Assembly (NCBI GenBank): GCA_018266795.1 | Contig: JAFDZV010000027.1 | Span: forward strand, 1-64,000 | DNA from: Bacteroidota bacterium | GTDB taxonomy: Bacteria > Bacteroidota > Ignavibacteria > OLB7 | DNA: 64,000 bases | Direction of reading: 5' to 3' | Shown here: piece by piece, positions 28,618 through 36,576 of the stretch | Layout of the letters: each line of letters begins with the position of its first letter | Numbering within the stretch: position 1 is the first letter of the stretch | Program-made: the position numbers and the translations under genes | Notes under the pieces: model-generated | Seen by the model: the letters and a program-made list of their open reading frames with translations, nothing else | Told to the model about the DNA's origin: nothing | Database searches by the model: none

Positions 28618-29901
28618 ATGGATGCCTATTCCTACGACGAAACGATCGCTCCCGCGTCATCAGGGTCTCCGCTTCGCTTCGACTTCCGCACGCTGCTGGT
28701 GACCGTGGCGCTCGTGGCCATCGGTCTGATATCGATCTACAGCGCCACGCACGATCCGAACGCCGGTCCCGATGCCGGTCCTCCGACGACATTCCTCTCG
28801 CAGCTTGTTTTCGCAATCGGCGGCGTCGTCGCCATGATCTCGCTTGCGTTCCTGCCCGAACGCTGGATCCGCGTGAGCTCATTTCCGCTCTACGCCTTCG
28901 GGTACGCGCTGTTGCTGGCGGTAATCGCATTCGGCACCGTGCGCTACGGCCAGAAGAACTGGATCATTCTCGGGCCGATATCGCTGCAGCCGTCGGAGCT
29001 GGCGAAGTTCGGCACGCTGATGATGGCCGGAGTCTTCGTAAACCGCGAGGGGCGCGATCTTTCGAACTGGCGCGACATCGCCATCGTGATGGCGATCGTT
29101 CTCGGGCCCGTGCCGCTGATCATGCTGGAGCCCGATTTCGGCTCCGCGACGGTCTACTTCGTGATGCTTCTCGGCATCGCGCTCTGGGCGGGGGCGGATC
29201 TCTTCCTCCTCTTCAGCATCGTCGCGCCGGCGGCCGTTGCCATCGCGGCGCTGTTCGGATCGCTGCAGATGTATATCGCGCTCGGCGTCGTACTGCTCTG
29301 CATGCTGCTGTTCCGGCGATCGGTCATGGTCACGCTTCTGGGCTTCGGGCTCTCCGTCGTTATGGGATTCTCCACCGGATACGTCTACCAGCATGTGATG
29401 CAGCCGCATCAGCGGGCGCGTATCGATACGTTCCTGAATCCCAACCTCGATCCGCGCGGGGCGGGCTACCACGTGATTCAGTCGCTCATGGCCGTAGGCT
29501 CCGGCGGCTTCACGGGGAAGGGCTTCCTGCATGGAACGCAGACACAGCTCCGCTACATCCCGGAGCAGTGGACTGATTTCATCTACTGCGTGCCGACGGA
29601 GGAGTTCGGATTCGTGGGAGGGATGACGGTGCTGATTCTGCTCGGCGCGCTGATATGGCTTGCGGTGGATACGGCGAGCCATCTCCGATCGAAATTCGAA
29701 TCCACGATATGCTTCGGCATCGCTGTGATCTTTCTCTATCACGCGGCCATCAACATCGGCATGGCAATCGGCCTGGTGCCGGTGATGGGAATTCCGCTCC
29801 CCTTCCTCTCGAAGGGAGGATCCTCGCTCCTGCTCAACATGTCCATGGTTGGGCTGCTGCTCAACTTCTATCGCTTCAGGACCGATCTCCGGCGTCCGTA
29901 G
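28618..29901 (+). CDS. rodA: SEDS peptidoglycan polymerase RodA
   Basis: Polymerises lipid II during cell elongation together with a class B PBP. About 427 residues and ten helices. Family motifs are LQPSELAKFG, EPDFGSATVYF (with the catalytic-type Asp), YIPEQWTDFIYCVPTEEFGF, and GLVPVMGIPLPFLSKGGSS. FtsW is the alternative; the length and the upstream membrane gene favour RodA, but this cannot be proved from one gene. No pbp2 or mre gene is present here. Confidence 0.9.
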   Translation: MDAYSYDETIAPASSGSPLRFDFRTLLVTVALVAIGLISIYSATHDPNAGPDAGPPTTFLSQLVFAIGGVVAMISLAFLPERWIRVSSFPLYAFGYALLLAVIAFGTVRYGQKNWIILGPISLQPSELAKFGTLMMAGVFVNREGRDLSNWRDIAIVMAIVLGPVPLIMLEPDFGSATVYFVMLLGIALWAGADLFLLFSIVAPAAVAIAALFGSLQMYIALGVVLLCMLLFRRSVMVTLLGFGLSVVMGFSTGYVYQHVMQPHQRARIDTFLNPNLDPRGAGYHVIQSLMAVGSGGFTGKGFLHGTQTQLRYIPEQWTDFIYCVPTEEFGFVGGMTVLILLGALIWLAVDTASHLRSKFESTICFGIAVIFLYHAAINIGMAIGLVPVMGIPLPFLSKGGSSLLLNMSMVGLLLNFYRFRTDLRRP

Positions 29902-30003
29902 GCGGCAGGCCCTGCGGCGGCGTTCTCCGGCGCCGCGCCGAACGCCTGCGCTGCCGCGACGCGAGGAACACGGCTCCGATGACATCCAGACCCAGACCCT
30001 ACA

Positions 30004-30834
30004 TTGCTTTTACTGGCTCGCATATGTGAGAACATCCTGCCGCTGGCATACTGCGCGGCATTTGCGGCGTATGGGTTCGCCTTCTTCCGGCGCGACGACG
30101 CGGCCGGGCGCTGGCGGCGGCCTGCGTTGGTGACGGCGCTGGTGCTCCACATGGCGTTGATCTACGCGCAGACCATGCTGCACGGGCACTGTCTGGTCTA
30201 TACGCCGTTGGAGATGCTCACGCTGATCTCCTTCACGGTGACGCTGACGTACCTCATCGTGGAGTTGTGGAGCCGCGAGCGTGGCACGGGGATGTTCTTT
30301 ACCGGCCTCGCGCTCGTGCTGCAGACGATATCCTCCACGTTCTCCAGCCCGCTGGCAGGCGACTCCGCGAATCCGGTGCTTCTGAACGATGCGGTGGGGC
30401 TGCACATCAGCGCGGCACTGATAGGATATACGGCGTTCTCCATATCGGCCGTGTACGGCGTGCTGTACCTGATGCTGTATCATCAGATTCGTTCCAACCA
30501 CTTCGGCACCTTCTATCAGCGGCTGCCAAGCCTCCAGTTGCTGGAGCGCATGAGCGAGAAGTCGTCCATCGTCGGCGTGATCTTTCTTGCGATTGCAATC
30601 GTCATCGGCATTGTCTATCTGCCGAGCATCCTTCCCAACTTCAGTTATGCGGATCCGAAACTCTTCGTCAGCATTGCGGTGTGGGGCATCTACGTTGCCG
30701 CGCTCTGTGCGAAGTACATTGCGCGGGTCGAAGGGCGCAAGGTCGTGATCCTGTCGCTTGTCGGCTTCGTTGGCACCATCGTTTCGATGACGCTGATCAA
30801 CCTGGTCGCCAGCGGGTTCCACAGATTTCAGTGA
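30004..30834 (+). CDS. HemX/CcsA-like membrane protein
   Basis: About 276 residues with eight helices, in the cytochrome c assembly/HemX family (CcsA-like), lacking a clear WWD tryptophan-rich haem motif. In Bacillus, HemX is encoded next to hemA and lowers GlutR levels, while CcsA-type proteins export haem. Here it directly precedes hemA and its stop overlaps the hemA ATG, which argues for the HemX role. The start shown is TTG; no in-frame ATG precedes the first helix. Confidence 0.85.
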   Translation: MLLLARICENILPLAYCAAFAAYGFAFFRRDDAAGRWRRPALVTALVLHMALIYAQTMLHGHCLVYTPLEMLTLISFTVTLTYLIVELWSRERGTGMFFTGLALVLQTISSTFSSPLAGDSANPVLLNDAVGLHISAALIGYTAFSISAVYGVLYLMLYHQIRSNHFGTFYQRLPSLQLLERMSEKSSIVGVIFLAIAIVIGIVYLPSILPNFSYADPKLFVSIAVWGIYVAALCAKYIARVEGRKVVILSLVGFVGTIVSMTLINLVASGFHRFQ

Positions 30835-32198
30835 TGAACATCCACGCAATCGGCACATCGCACAAGCATGCCTCTCTCGAGCTGCGCGAGCGTGTTTCCT
30901 TCAGCGACAGCGAGCTGGGGGAGGCGCTCGATGCGTTGCGGAAGGAGTTTGCAAGCGAGGCGGCGGTGGTCTCCACGTGCAATCGTACGGAGATCTACCT
31001 GGTGCCGCGCGATGAAGCGTTTGCGCCGGAGATTCTGCGTGCGTGGCTGAGCCGATGGAAGGGGGTGGAGATTCCGCGCAACAATCTCTTCACGCTGCAT
31101 GCGGCCGGTGCCGCGCGGCATCTGTTCCAGGTATCGGCAGGGATCGACTCGCAGGTGATCGGCGACATCCAGATCATCGGGCAGGTGCGCACCGCCTATC
31201 AGATCGCACGCCGTCACGGAGCCGTGGGGAAGATTCTGGACCGGCTGTTCGCAACGGCGTTGCATACCGGTAAGCGCGTGAAGAGCGAGACGGATATCTT
31301 CTCCGGCGCGGTCTCCATCAGCTATGTGGCCGTCGAGCTTGCGCGGAAGATCTTCCACCCGATCGCGAACAAGAGCACGCTTGTCGTCGGCGCCGGCGAC
31401 GCCGGTGAGCTGGCGGCGCGCAACCTGCGCGACCAGGGCGTGCGGAACATCACGATCACCAATCGCACGGACGAGCGCGCGCGCGAGCTGATGGGCCGCC
31501 TCGGCTTCGGAACCTGGATGCCGCTGGCCGATCTTCCATCGCGTCTGCACGAGTTCGATATCGTGATCGTCTCCACCGGCTCGCCGACATATCTGATCAA
31601 CTATGCCGATGCCCGGGCGGCCGCGGCCAGGCGCCAGGGCGAGCCGCAGTTGATCGTGGACATTTCGATGCCGCGCAATGTGGATCCGCTGATCAACACC
31701 ATTCCATCCATCTTCTGCAAGGATCTGAACGATCTCACGAGCGTCGTGGAAGCGAATGTGGAGAAGCGCCGGGCGGAGCTTCCGCGCGCCGAGATGATCA
31801 TTGCCGATGAATTGTCCAAGTTCGCCGCCTGGTGCGATCTGTTGCCGGTGACACCGGTGATAGCGCAGTTGAAGAGTCGCGGCGAGGAGATAGCGCGTGC
31901 CGAGCTGGAGAAGAACCGCGGCCGATTCAACCCCGATGACTTCGAACAGGTTGAACGTCTGGTTGCCAGCGTGGTTCGCAAGCTGATCGGTATCCCGATG
32001 CGACATCTGCTGGATACCGGCGGCGACGCCGCGCATGCGCAGGCAAAGGCGGAGTATGTGCGAATGTTGTTCAACCTGAACGGTGATGCCGGTTCCGACG
32101 TCGATCCGGACATCAATGCCGACGCCGATGCGAACGCCGGAGCGGACGCCGGGCGGGAGACGGGACATCAGAGCGAGGAAGGGGAACCGAATGCATGA
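30834..32198 (+). CDS. hemA: glutamyl-tRNA reductase
   Basis: Reduces glutamyl-tRNA(Glu) to glutamate-1-semialdehyde, the first step of C5 haem synthesis. About 454 residues. The catalytic Cys49 is in STCNRTEIY, the NADPH site is VVGAGDAGELAARN, and the dimerisation helix region follows. The tail after residue 415 is acidic and repetitive (DVDPDINADADANAGADAGR) and is not part of the family fold. The ATG overlaps the hemX stop by one base; the stop overlaps hemC by eight bases. Confidence 0.95.
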   Translation: MNIHAIGTSHKHASLELRERVSFSDSELGEALDALRKEFASEAAVVSTCNRTEIYLVPRDEAFAPEILRAWLSRWKGVEIPRNNLFTLHAAGAARHLFQVSAGIDSQVIGDIQIIGQVRTAYQIARRHGAVGKILDRLFATALHTGKRVKSETDIFSGAVSISYVAVELARKIFHPIANKSTLVVGAGDAGELAARNLRDQGVRNITITNRTDERARELMGRLGFGTWMPLADLPSRLHEFDIVIVSTGSPTYLINYADARAAAARRQGEPQLIVDISMPRNVDPLINTIPSIFCKDLNDLTSVVEANVEKRRAELPRAEMIIADELSKFAAWCDLLPVTPVIAQLKSRGEEIARAELEKNRGRFNPDDFEQVERLVASVVRKLIGIPMRHLLDTGGDAAHAQAKAEYVRMLFNLNGDAGSDVDPDINADADANAGADAGRETGHQSEEGEPNA

Positions 32199-33111
32199 GA
32201 TTGTGATCGCTACGCGCGGAAGTGCCCTGGCGCTCTGGCAGGCAAATGCCGTGGCGTCGATGTTGCGCAGCCGGCATCCTGCACTGGATGTGCGGCTGGA
32301 GGTGATAACCACCACGGGGGACCGAAACCTGGAGACGCCGCTGAGCACGATCGGCGACAAGGGGCTCTTCACGAAGGAGTTGGAGACCGCCCTGCTCGCG
32401 GGCCATGCGCACTGCGCCGTGCATTCACTGAAGGACATGCAGACGCAGCTTCCTGCGGGTCTGGTTCTTGGCGCGGTGACGCGCCGGCATGCGGCGGAGG
32501 ATGCGCTGGTTGCCGCTGTGGGCACTACCCTGGGATCGTTGCCGCATGGGGCGCTGGTGGCCACCGGATCGCTTCGCCGAACGGCACAGCTTCGCGCCCT
32601 GCGTCCGGATCTCGGGATCGTGGATGTTCGCGGCAACATCGGGACGCGCATCGAGAAGTATCACGCCGGTAACTGGGCCGGCATGCTCCTTGCCCGTGCA
32701 GGACTGGAACGCCTTGGCATGGAGGCGGAGATTGCGGAGGTGATCGACGCCTCGGTGATCGTTCCGGCTGTCGGCCAGGGGGCGCTCGGCATCGAATGCC
32801 GTGCCGGCGATGCCGCTGTGCTGGAGCTTCTTGCCGCGATCGAGCACCAGGAGACGCGTGCCGCAACCGCCGCGGAACGCGCCATGCTGCGCGTGCTGGA
32901 GGGAGGATGCCAGGTTCCGGTTGGAGGACATGCGACAATCGAGAACGGCATGCTCCGGTTGGATGGAGTGATCGCCTCGCTGGACGGCACGCGGCTGGTG
33001 CGGGATACGATGCACGGCAACGCTGCGGAGGCGGAATCCATCGGCGAGCGGCTCGCGGCGCGATTGCTCGATGCCGGCGGTGCGGTGATTCTCCAGGGGA
33101 TCAGAGGATGA
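32191..33111 (+). CDS. hemC: hydroxymethylbilane synthase (porphobilinogen deaminase)
   Basis: Condenses four porphobilinogens into hydroxymethylbilane. About 306 residues. Opens IATRGSALALWQANAVA, with the substrate-binding VHSLKDMQTQLP and ATGSLRRTAQLRAL motifs. Cys240 in EGGCQVPVGG holds the dipyrromethane cofactor. It overlaps hemA and hemD, consistent with translational coupling. Confidence 0.96.
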   Translation: MHEIVIATRGSALALWQANAVASMLRSRHPALDVRLEVITTTGDRNLETPLSTIGDKGLFTKELETALLAGHAHCAVHSLKDMQTQLPAGLVLGAVTRRHAAEDALVAAVGTTLGSLPHGALVATGSLRRTAQLRALRPDLGIVDVRGNIGTRIEKYHAGNWAGMLLARAGLERLGMEAEIAEVIDASVIVPAVGQGALGIECRAGDAAVLELLAAIEHQETRAATAAERAMLRVLEGGCQVPVGGHATIENGMLRLDGVIASLDGTRLVRDTMHGNAAEAESIGERLAARLLDAGGAVILQGIRG

Positions 33112-33854
33112 CACCGGGAAACGCCGTGGCATCGGTGCTGCTGACGCGAAGCGCCGAAGAGAATGCGCGAACGGCGCCGCTCTTCGAGGCGCTTGGATTC
33201 GCCGTATACTCCGTGCCGATGGTGGAACTGCGTCCCATCCCGAAGGATGCCTGCGGCGTTCGCCAGGTGCGGCGTCTGGCCGGCGGGGAGCCCGTATTGC
33301 TGACGAGCGCGTTCGCGGCGGACATGTGGCTGGACCTTCGCGAGACGGACTTTCGCGAGCATGCGCCGGCTGCCTACTACGTTGTCGGCGAGCGGAGTGC
33401 CGCACTGCTGCGCGAGGGCGATCCCGACATTCCGATTGCGGCGTGCGCGGGATCGGCAGAGGAGTTTGCAACCGAGGCGTTCGCCGGCGTGCACCGGCTG
33501 TTGTATCCGTGCAGCACGGAGCATCGCGAGGAGCTGCCTGCACGCCTCCGCGCTGCGGGCGTGCAGGTGATCGAGATGCCGATCTATTCGCCGGTGCTTC
33601 CCGCCGCAACGGGATCTTTGCTGCCGCGCATCATTGCCGCAATGGAGACGCCGTTTGCGATAGCGTTCTTTTCCCCTTCGGCCATAAGGAATTTCTTCGC
33701 GCTTGCGCCCGATCTTCCCCCATCCACTATCTTCTGTGCCATCGGCACCACGACCGCGGAAGCCTTGCGCCACCAGGGCGCGGCGCCGATCGTGATTGCC
33801 GCATATCCCAGCGCGCAGGCGCTTGCGGAGGCACTTGCCGCACAAACTTCATGA
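33108..33854 (+). CDS. hemD: uroporphyrinogen-III synthase
   Basis: Closes hydroxymethylbilane to uroporphyrinogen III with inversion of ring D. About 248 residues in two alpha/beta lobes; LLTRSAEENARTAPLFEALG opens the protein and the C-terminal lobe holds AFFSPSAIRNFFAL and AIGTTTAEALRHQG. This family is poorly conserved, so the assignment rests partly on its position between hemC and hemE, each overlapping by four bases. Confidence 0.88.
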   Translation: MTPGNAVASVLLTRSAEENARTAPLFEALGFAVYSVPMVELRPIPKDACGVRQVRRLAGGEPVLLTSAFAADMWLDLRETDFREHAPAAYYVVGERSAALLREGDPDIPIAACAGSAEEFATEAFAGVHRLLYPCSTEHREELPARLRAAGVQVIEMPIYSPVLPAATGSLLPRIIAAMETPFAIAFFSPSAIRNFFALAPDLPPSTIFCAIGTTTAEALRHQGAAPIVIAAYPSAQALAEALAAQTS

Positions 33855-34894
33855 ACGATCAACACGACTCACTTCTCATACGTGCACTTCGCGGCGAGCG
33901 AACCGAACGGCGACCGGTCTGGATGATGCGTCAGGCCGGGAGGTATCTGCCGGAGTATCGCGCGGTTCGTGCGGCGACCACTTTCCTCGAGCTTTGCAAG
34001 ACTCCCGATCTGGCTGCCGAGGTGACGGTGCAGCCGGTCGACCTTGTCGGAGTGGATGCCGCCATTATCTTCAGCGACATTCTGGTGGTGCCGGAGGCGA
34101 TGGGAATGCATCTGGTGGTGGAAGAGGGAAAGGGGGGGCCGCGTTTCCCAGAGCCGCTGCGCAATCCTGCCGCCATCGGGAATCTGGGGCGCGGCGTTAC
34201 CGGAAGCCTGCGTTTCGTGTTCGATGCCATCGCCGAAACGAAGCGGCGCCTTGCCGGTCGAGTGCCGGTGATCGGCTTCGCCGGCGCTCCTCTTACGCTG
34301 GCCGCATACATGGTGGAGGGGCAGGGTTCCAAGAACTTCGATACCTTCAAGAGCTTTCTCTTCGCGAATCCGGAGGCAACACATCGTCTGTTCGATGCGC
34401 TGGCCGCAGAGCTGATCGAGTACCTGAAGGGGCAGATCGACGCCGGGGCAAACATGCTGCAGTTGTTCGATACGTGGGCCGGCGTGCTACCCGAGGCGGA
34501 GTACCGGGAGTTCGGCCTGCGTCATGCCTCCACAGTGCTGCGCGCCGTACGCGAGGCCGCGCCGGACGTTCCGTTCCTCTATTTCCCGAAGGGGGTGCGC
34601 TCCTACGATGGGTTCGCCGGATGCGGTGCCAGCGGGTTCGGTATCGACTGGCAGACCAGCATGACGCGTGCGGCGGCGGAGCTTCCGGAGGAGTTCGCGC
34701 TGCAGGGAAATCTGGACCCGACAATCCTGATGACGGATCCCGTCACGATCACCGAGCGCACGCATGCCATGATGGCGTTGGTGCCGGAGACCCGCGCCTA
34801 CGTGGCCAATCTGGGCCACGGAATTCTGCCGACGGTTCCGGTTGACAACGCCCGTGCGTTCATCGAGGCCGCCAAGGGGTATCGTCCAGGCTGA
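33851..34894 (+). CDS. hemE: uroporphyrinogen decarboxylase
   Basis: Decarboxylates four acetate side chains of uroporphyrinogen III to give coproporphyrinogen III. About 347 residues. The substrate-binding motif WMMRQAGRYLPEYR is at about 24-37, and the catalytic Asp is in IIFSDILVVPEAMG. FAGAPLTLAAYMVEG and QGNLDPTIL are also typical. It closes the operon; no hemB or hemL is seen here. The gap that follows carries a repeat-like element rather than a clear terminator. Confidence 0.96.
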   Translation: MNDQHDSLLIRALRGERTERRPVWMMRQAGRYLPEYRAVRAATTFLELCKTPDLAAEVTVQPVDLVGVDAAIIFSDILVVPEAMGMHLVVEEGKGGPRFPEPLRNPAAIGNLGRGVTGSLRFVFDAIAETKRRLAGRVPVIGFAGAPLTLAAYMVEGQGSKNFDTFKSFLFANPEATHRLFDALAAELIEYLKGQIDAGANMLQLFDTWAGVLPEAEYREFGLRHASTVLRAVREAAPDVPFLYFPKGVRSYDGFAGCGASGFGIDWQTSMTRAAAELPEEFALQGNLDPTILMTDPVTITERTHAMMALVPETRAYVANLGHGILPTVPVDNARAFIEAAKGYRPG

Positions 34895-34896
34895 GT

Positions 34897-35136
34897 TGGC
34901 AGTCGGTCGTTAGTGGTCAATAGTCAGTAGTCGGTAGAAGCTGTCTCGGAAACATCCGGGTGTCATCCCGGGCCGCAGGCGAAGGATTCTGGTGCAGGGG
35001 AACCGAGGGTGCGCGATCCTCCACAGTGGGCCCGAGTTGTGCTCAGGCCCCTTCCTCCGGAGGAAGATCGCGGAGTAAACTCCGCGATACCACAGGAGCA
35101 GGGATACATGACTACCAACAACCGACCGCCGGCTAA
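34897..35136. repeat. MITE-like element with imperfect terminal inverted repeats
   Basis: The left end GTTGGCAGTCGGTCGTTAGT and the complement of the right end, GTTAGCCGGCGGTCGGTTGT, match imperfectly, with GGTAGTC and AATAGTCAGTAGTC further in. Between them lie GTCATCCCGGGCCGCAGGCG (a GTCAT-type mini-repeat), then two palindromes at 35051-35088. No coding capacity. It fills most of the hemE-terC gap. No target-site duplication was identified. Confidence 0.5.
35051..35088. terminator. two adjacent palindromes after hemE
   Basis: CTTCCTCCGGAGGAAG is a perfect 16-base palindrome; directly after it ATCGCGGAG pairs with CTCCGCGAT across a TAAA loop. They may terminate hem transcription or belong to the mobile element; no T tract follows. 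Confidence 0.5.
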
Positions 35137-35233
35137 CGGCACTCCCCGAGGGATATCATTTTCTCCTTTCCGGTAGTTCGGTGTCGCCCCACTCTGCGAA
35201 CCGCAACCGACATCTCAACAACTCGGAGGCCGC

Positions 35234-36184
35234 TTGAGCATCTGGTGGTGGGTTGGTTTCAACGCCCTGGTTCTCGTGCTTCTGCTGGTGGACCTCGGCG
35301 TCTTTCATCGCGATGCGCACGAGGTGAAGCCGAAGGAAGCGCTGATCTGGAGCATCGTGTGGATCTCGCTTGCAGCAGCGTTCAATGTGTTCGTCTACTT
35401 TCAGTTCGGGCATGTCGCCGCCGTGCACTTCGCCACCGGCTACATCGTGGAGGAGTCGCTATCGGTCGACAACCTCTTCGTATTCGTTCTGATCTTCAAC
35501 TACTTCGCGGTCCCGGCACAGTATCAGCATCGCATTCTCTTCTGGGGCATCATCGGCGCGTTGATCATGCGTGCCTCGCTCATCTCCTTCGGTGCCTTTC
35601 TGGTGGCGCACTTCGAGTGGGTGCTCTATGTGTTCGGTGCATTTCTCATCTACACCGGCGTGCGAATGGCGTTCGAGAGCGAGACGAGCGTGGAGATCGA
35701 AGCCAATCCGATGATCAAGCTGATGCGGCGCTGGTTTCCGGTTACCAACTCCTACCACGGGCAGCGATTCGTAATCCGCGATGCAGGCAAGCTGCTGGCC
35801 ACGCCGATGCTGGTTGTGCTGGTGATGATCGAGAGCACGGATCTCGTGTTCGCGCTGGACTCGATTCCAGCAATCTTCGGTGTTACACGCGATACCTTCA
35901 TCGTGTACACCTCCAACATCTTTGCCATCCTCGGCCTGCGGTCGCTCTACTTCCTGCTGGCGAACGTCATCGAGCGGTTCCATCTACTGAAGTACGGGCT
36001 TGCCTCCGTGCTTGCGTTCGTTGGAATAAAGATGGTGATCGAACACTGGGTGAAGATCCATACAACCACGTCGCTGATTGTGGTGGTGAGCATGCTCGCG
36101 CTCGCCGTTGTGGCCTCGGTGATCTTTCCGCAGAAGGAGGCGGAGGATGCCGAAAAGCCCGAGGAGCCGCAGGGGGATGCGTGA
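35234..36184 (+). CDS. TerC-family integral membrane protein
   Basis: About 316 residues with eight to nine helices. The two characteristic acidic motifs are present: EESLSVDNLFVF near 72-84 and ESTDLVFALDSIPAIFG near 193-210. Members (Alx, TerC, MeeF) are linked to manganese export, metal insertion into exported proteins, or tellurium resistance. The TTG start is preceded by GGAGG at four bases. A Mn riboswitch (yybP-ykoY), common upstream of such genes, was looked for and not seen. Confidence 0.92.
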   Translation: MSIWWWVGFNALVLVLLLVDLGVFHRDAHEVKPKEALIWSIVWISLAAAFNVFVYFQFGHVAAVHFATGYIVEESLSVDNLFVFVLIFNYFAVPAQYQHRILFWGIIGALIMRASLISFGAFLVAHFEWVLYVFGAFLIYTGVRMAFESETSVEIEANPMIKLMRRWFPVTNSYHGQRFVIRDAGKLLATPMLVVLVMIESTDLVFALDSIPAIFGVTRDTFIVYTSNIFAILGLRSLYFLLANVIERFHLLKYGLASVLAFVGIKMVIEHWVKIHTTTSLIVVVSMLALAVVASVIFPQKEAEDAEKPEEPQGDA

Positions 36185-36227
36185 TGCCCTCCAACGTCCG
36201 GACGTGCGGAACGGCGGCCGGGCCCCG

Positions 36228-36301
36228 GGGCGACGGGCCCCGGGCGACGGGATCCGGGGCGACGGGATCCGGGGCGACGGGATCCGGGGCGACGGGATCC
36301 G
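36228..36301 (+). repeat. 15-bp tandem repeat, four perfect units plus one degenerate
   Basis: The unit GGGCGACGGGATCCG is repeated four times without change, preceded by a degenerate unit reading GGGCGACGGGCCCC. The period is a multiple of three and the surrounding frame is open through to the cytochrome start. It begins 44 bases after the terC stop. Confidence 0.9.
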
Positions 36302-36576
36302 GCCAGGGGGCGGGCCCTGGAAACGAGACGCCGCAAACCCGCATTCGATCATATCGCGTTGCGATGCGTGCTGCACGTGAAGGCTCGCAGTGCGATATCG
36401 CTTCCAGCTCATCCCCCGCTGTTGAAGCCGGCTCGTGCATAGTTCGGCTCTTTGTGTATCTTCGCACCATCCCAATTCCTCATACCCCTCGTATCGTTTC
36501 GTCCAAGTCCATCGATCGGCGGGCTGTTGCAGTGGGCCGCCGCATCGTGCCCCTTCCAACCCTTCGAGGGAAGCAC
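36302..36576. other. leader region of the multihaem cytochrome
   Basis: About 275 bases between the tandem repeat and the cytochrome ATG. The frame is open throughout, in the same phase as the cytochrome, back to an ATG that overlaps the terC stop. No other structure was seen. Confidence 0.5.

Noticed and set aside
34895-35233. Manganese (yybP-ykoY) riboswitch upstream of terC
   Set aside because: The conserved paired elements of that motif were not found; the gap holds repeat-like DNA.
35245-36576. An extension of the cytochrome frame back through terC, giving a 1327-codon reading
   Set aside because: The part opposite terC has no family character, and a signal peptide with its own ribosome site starts at 36577.
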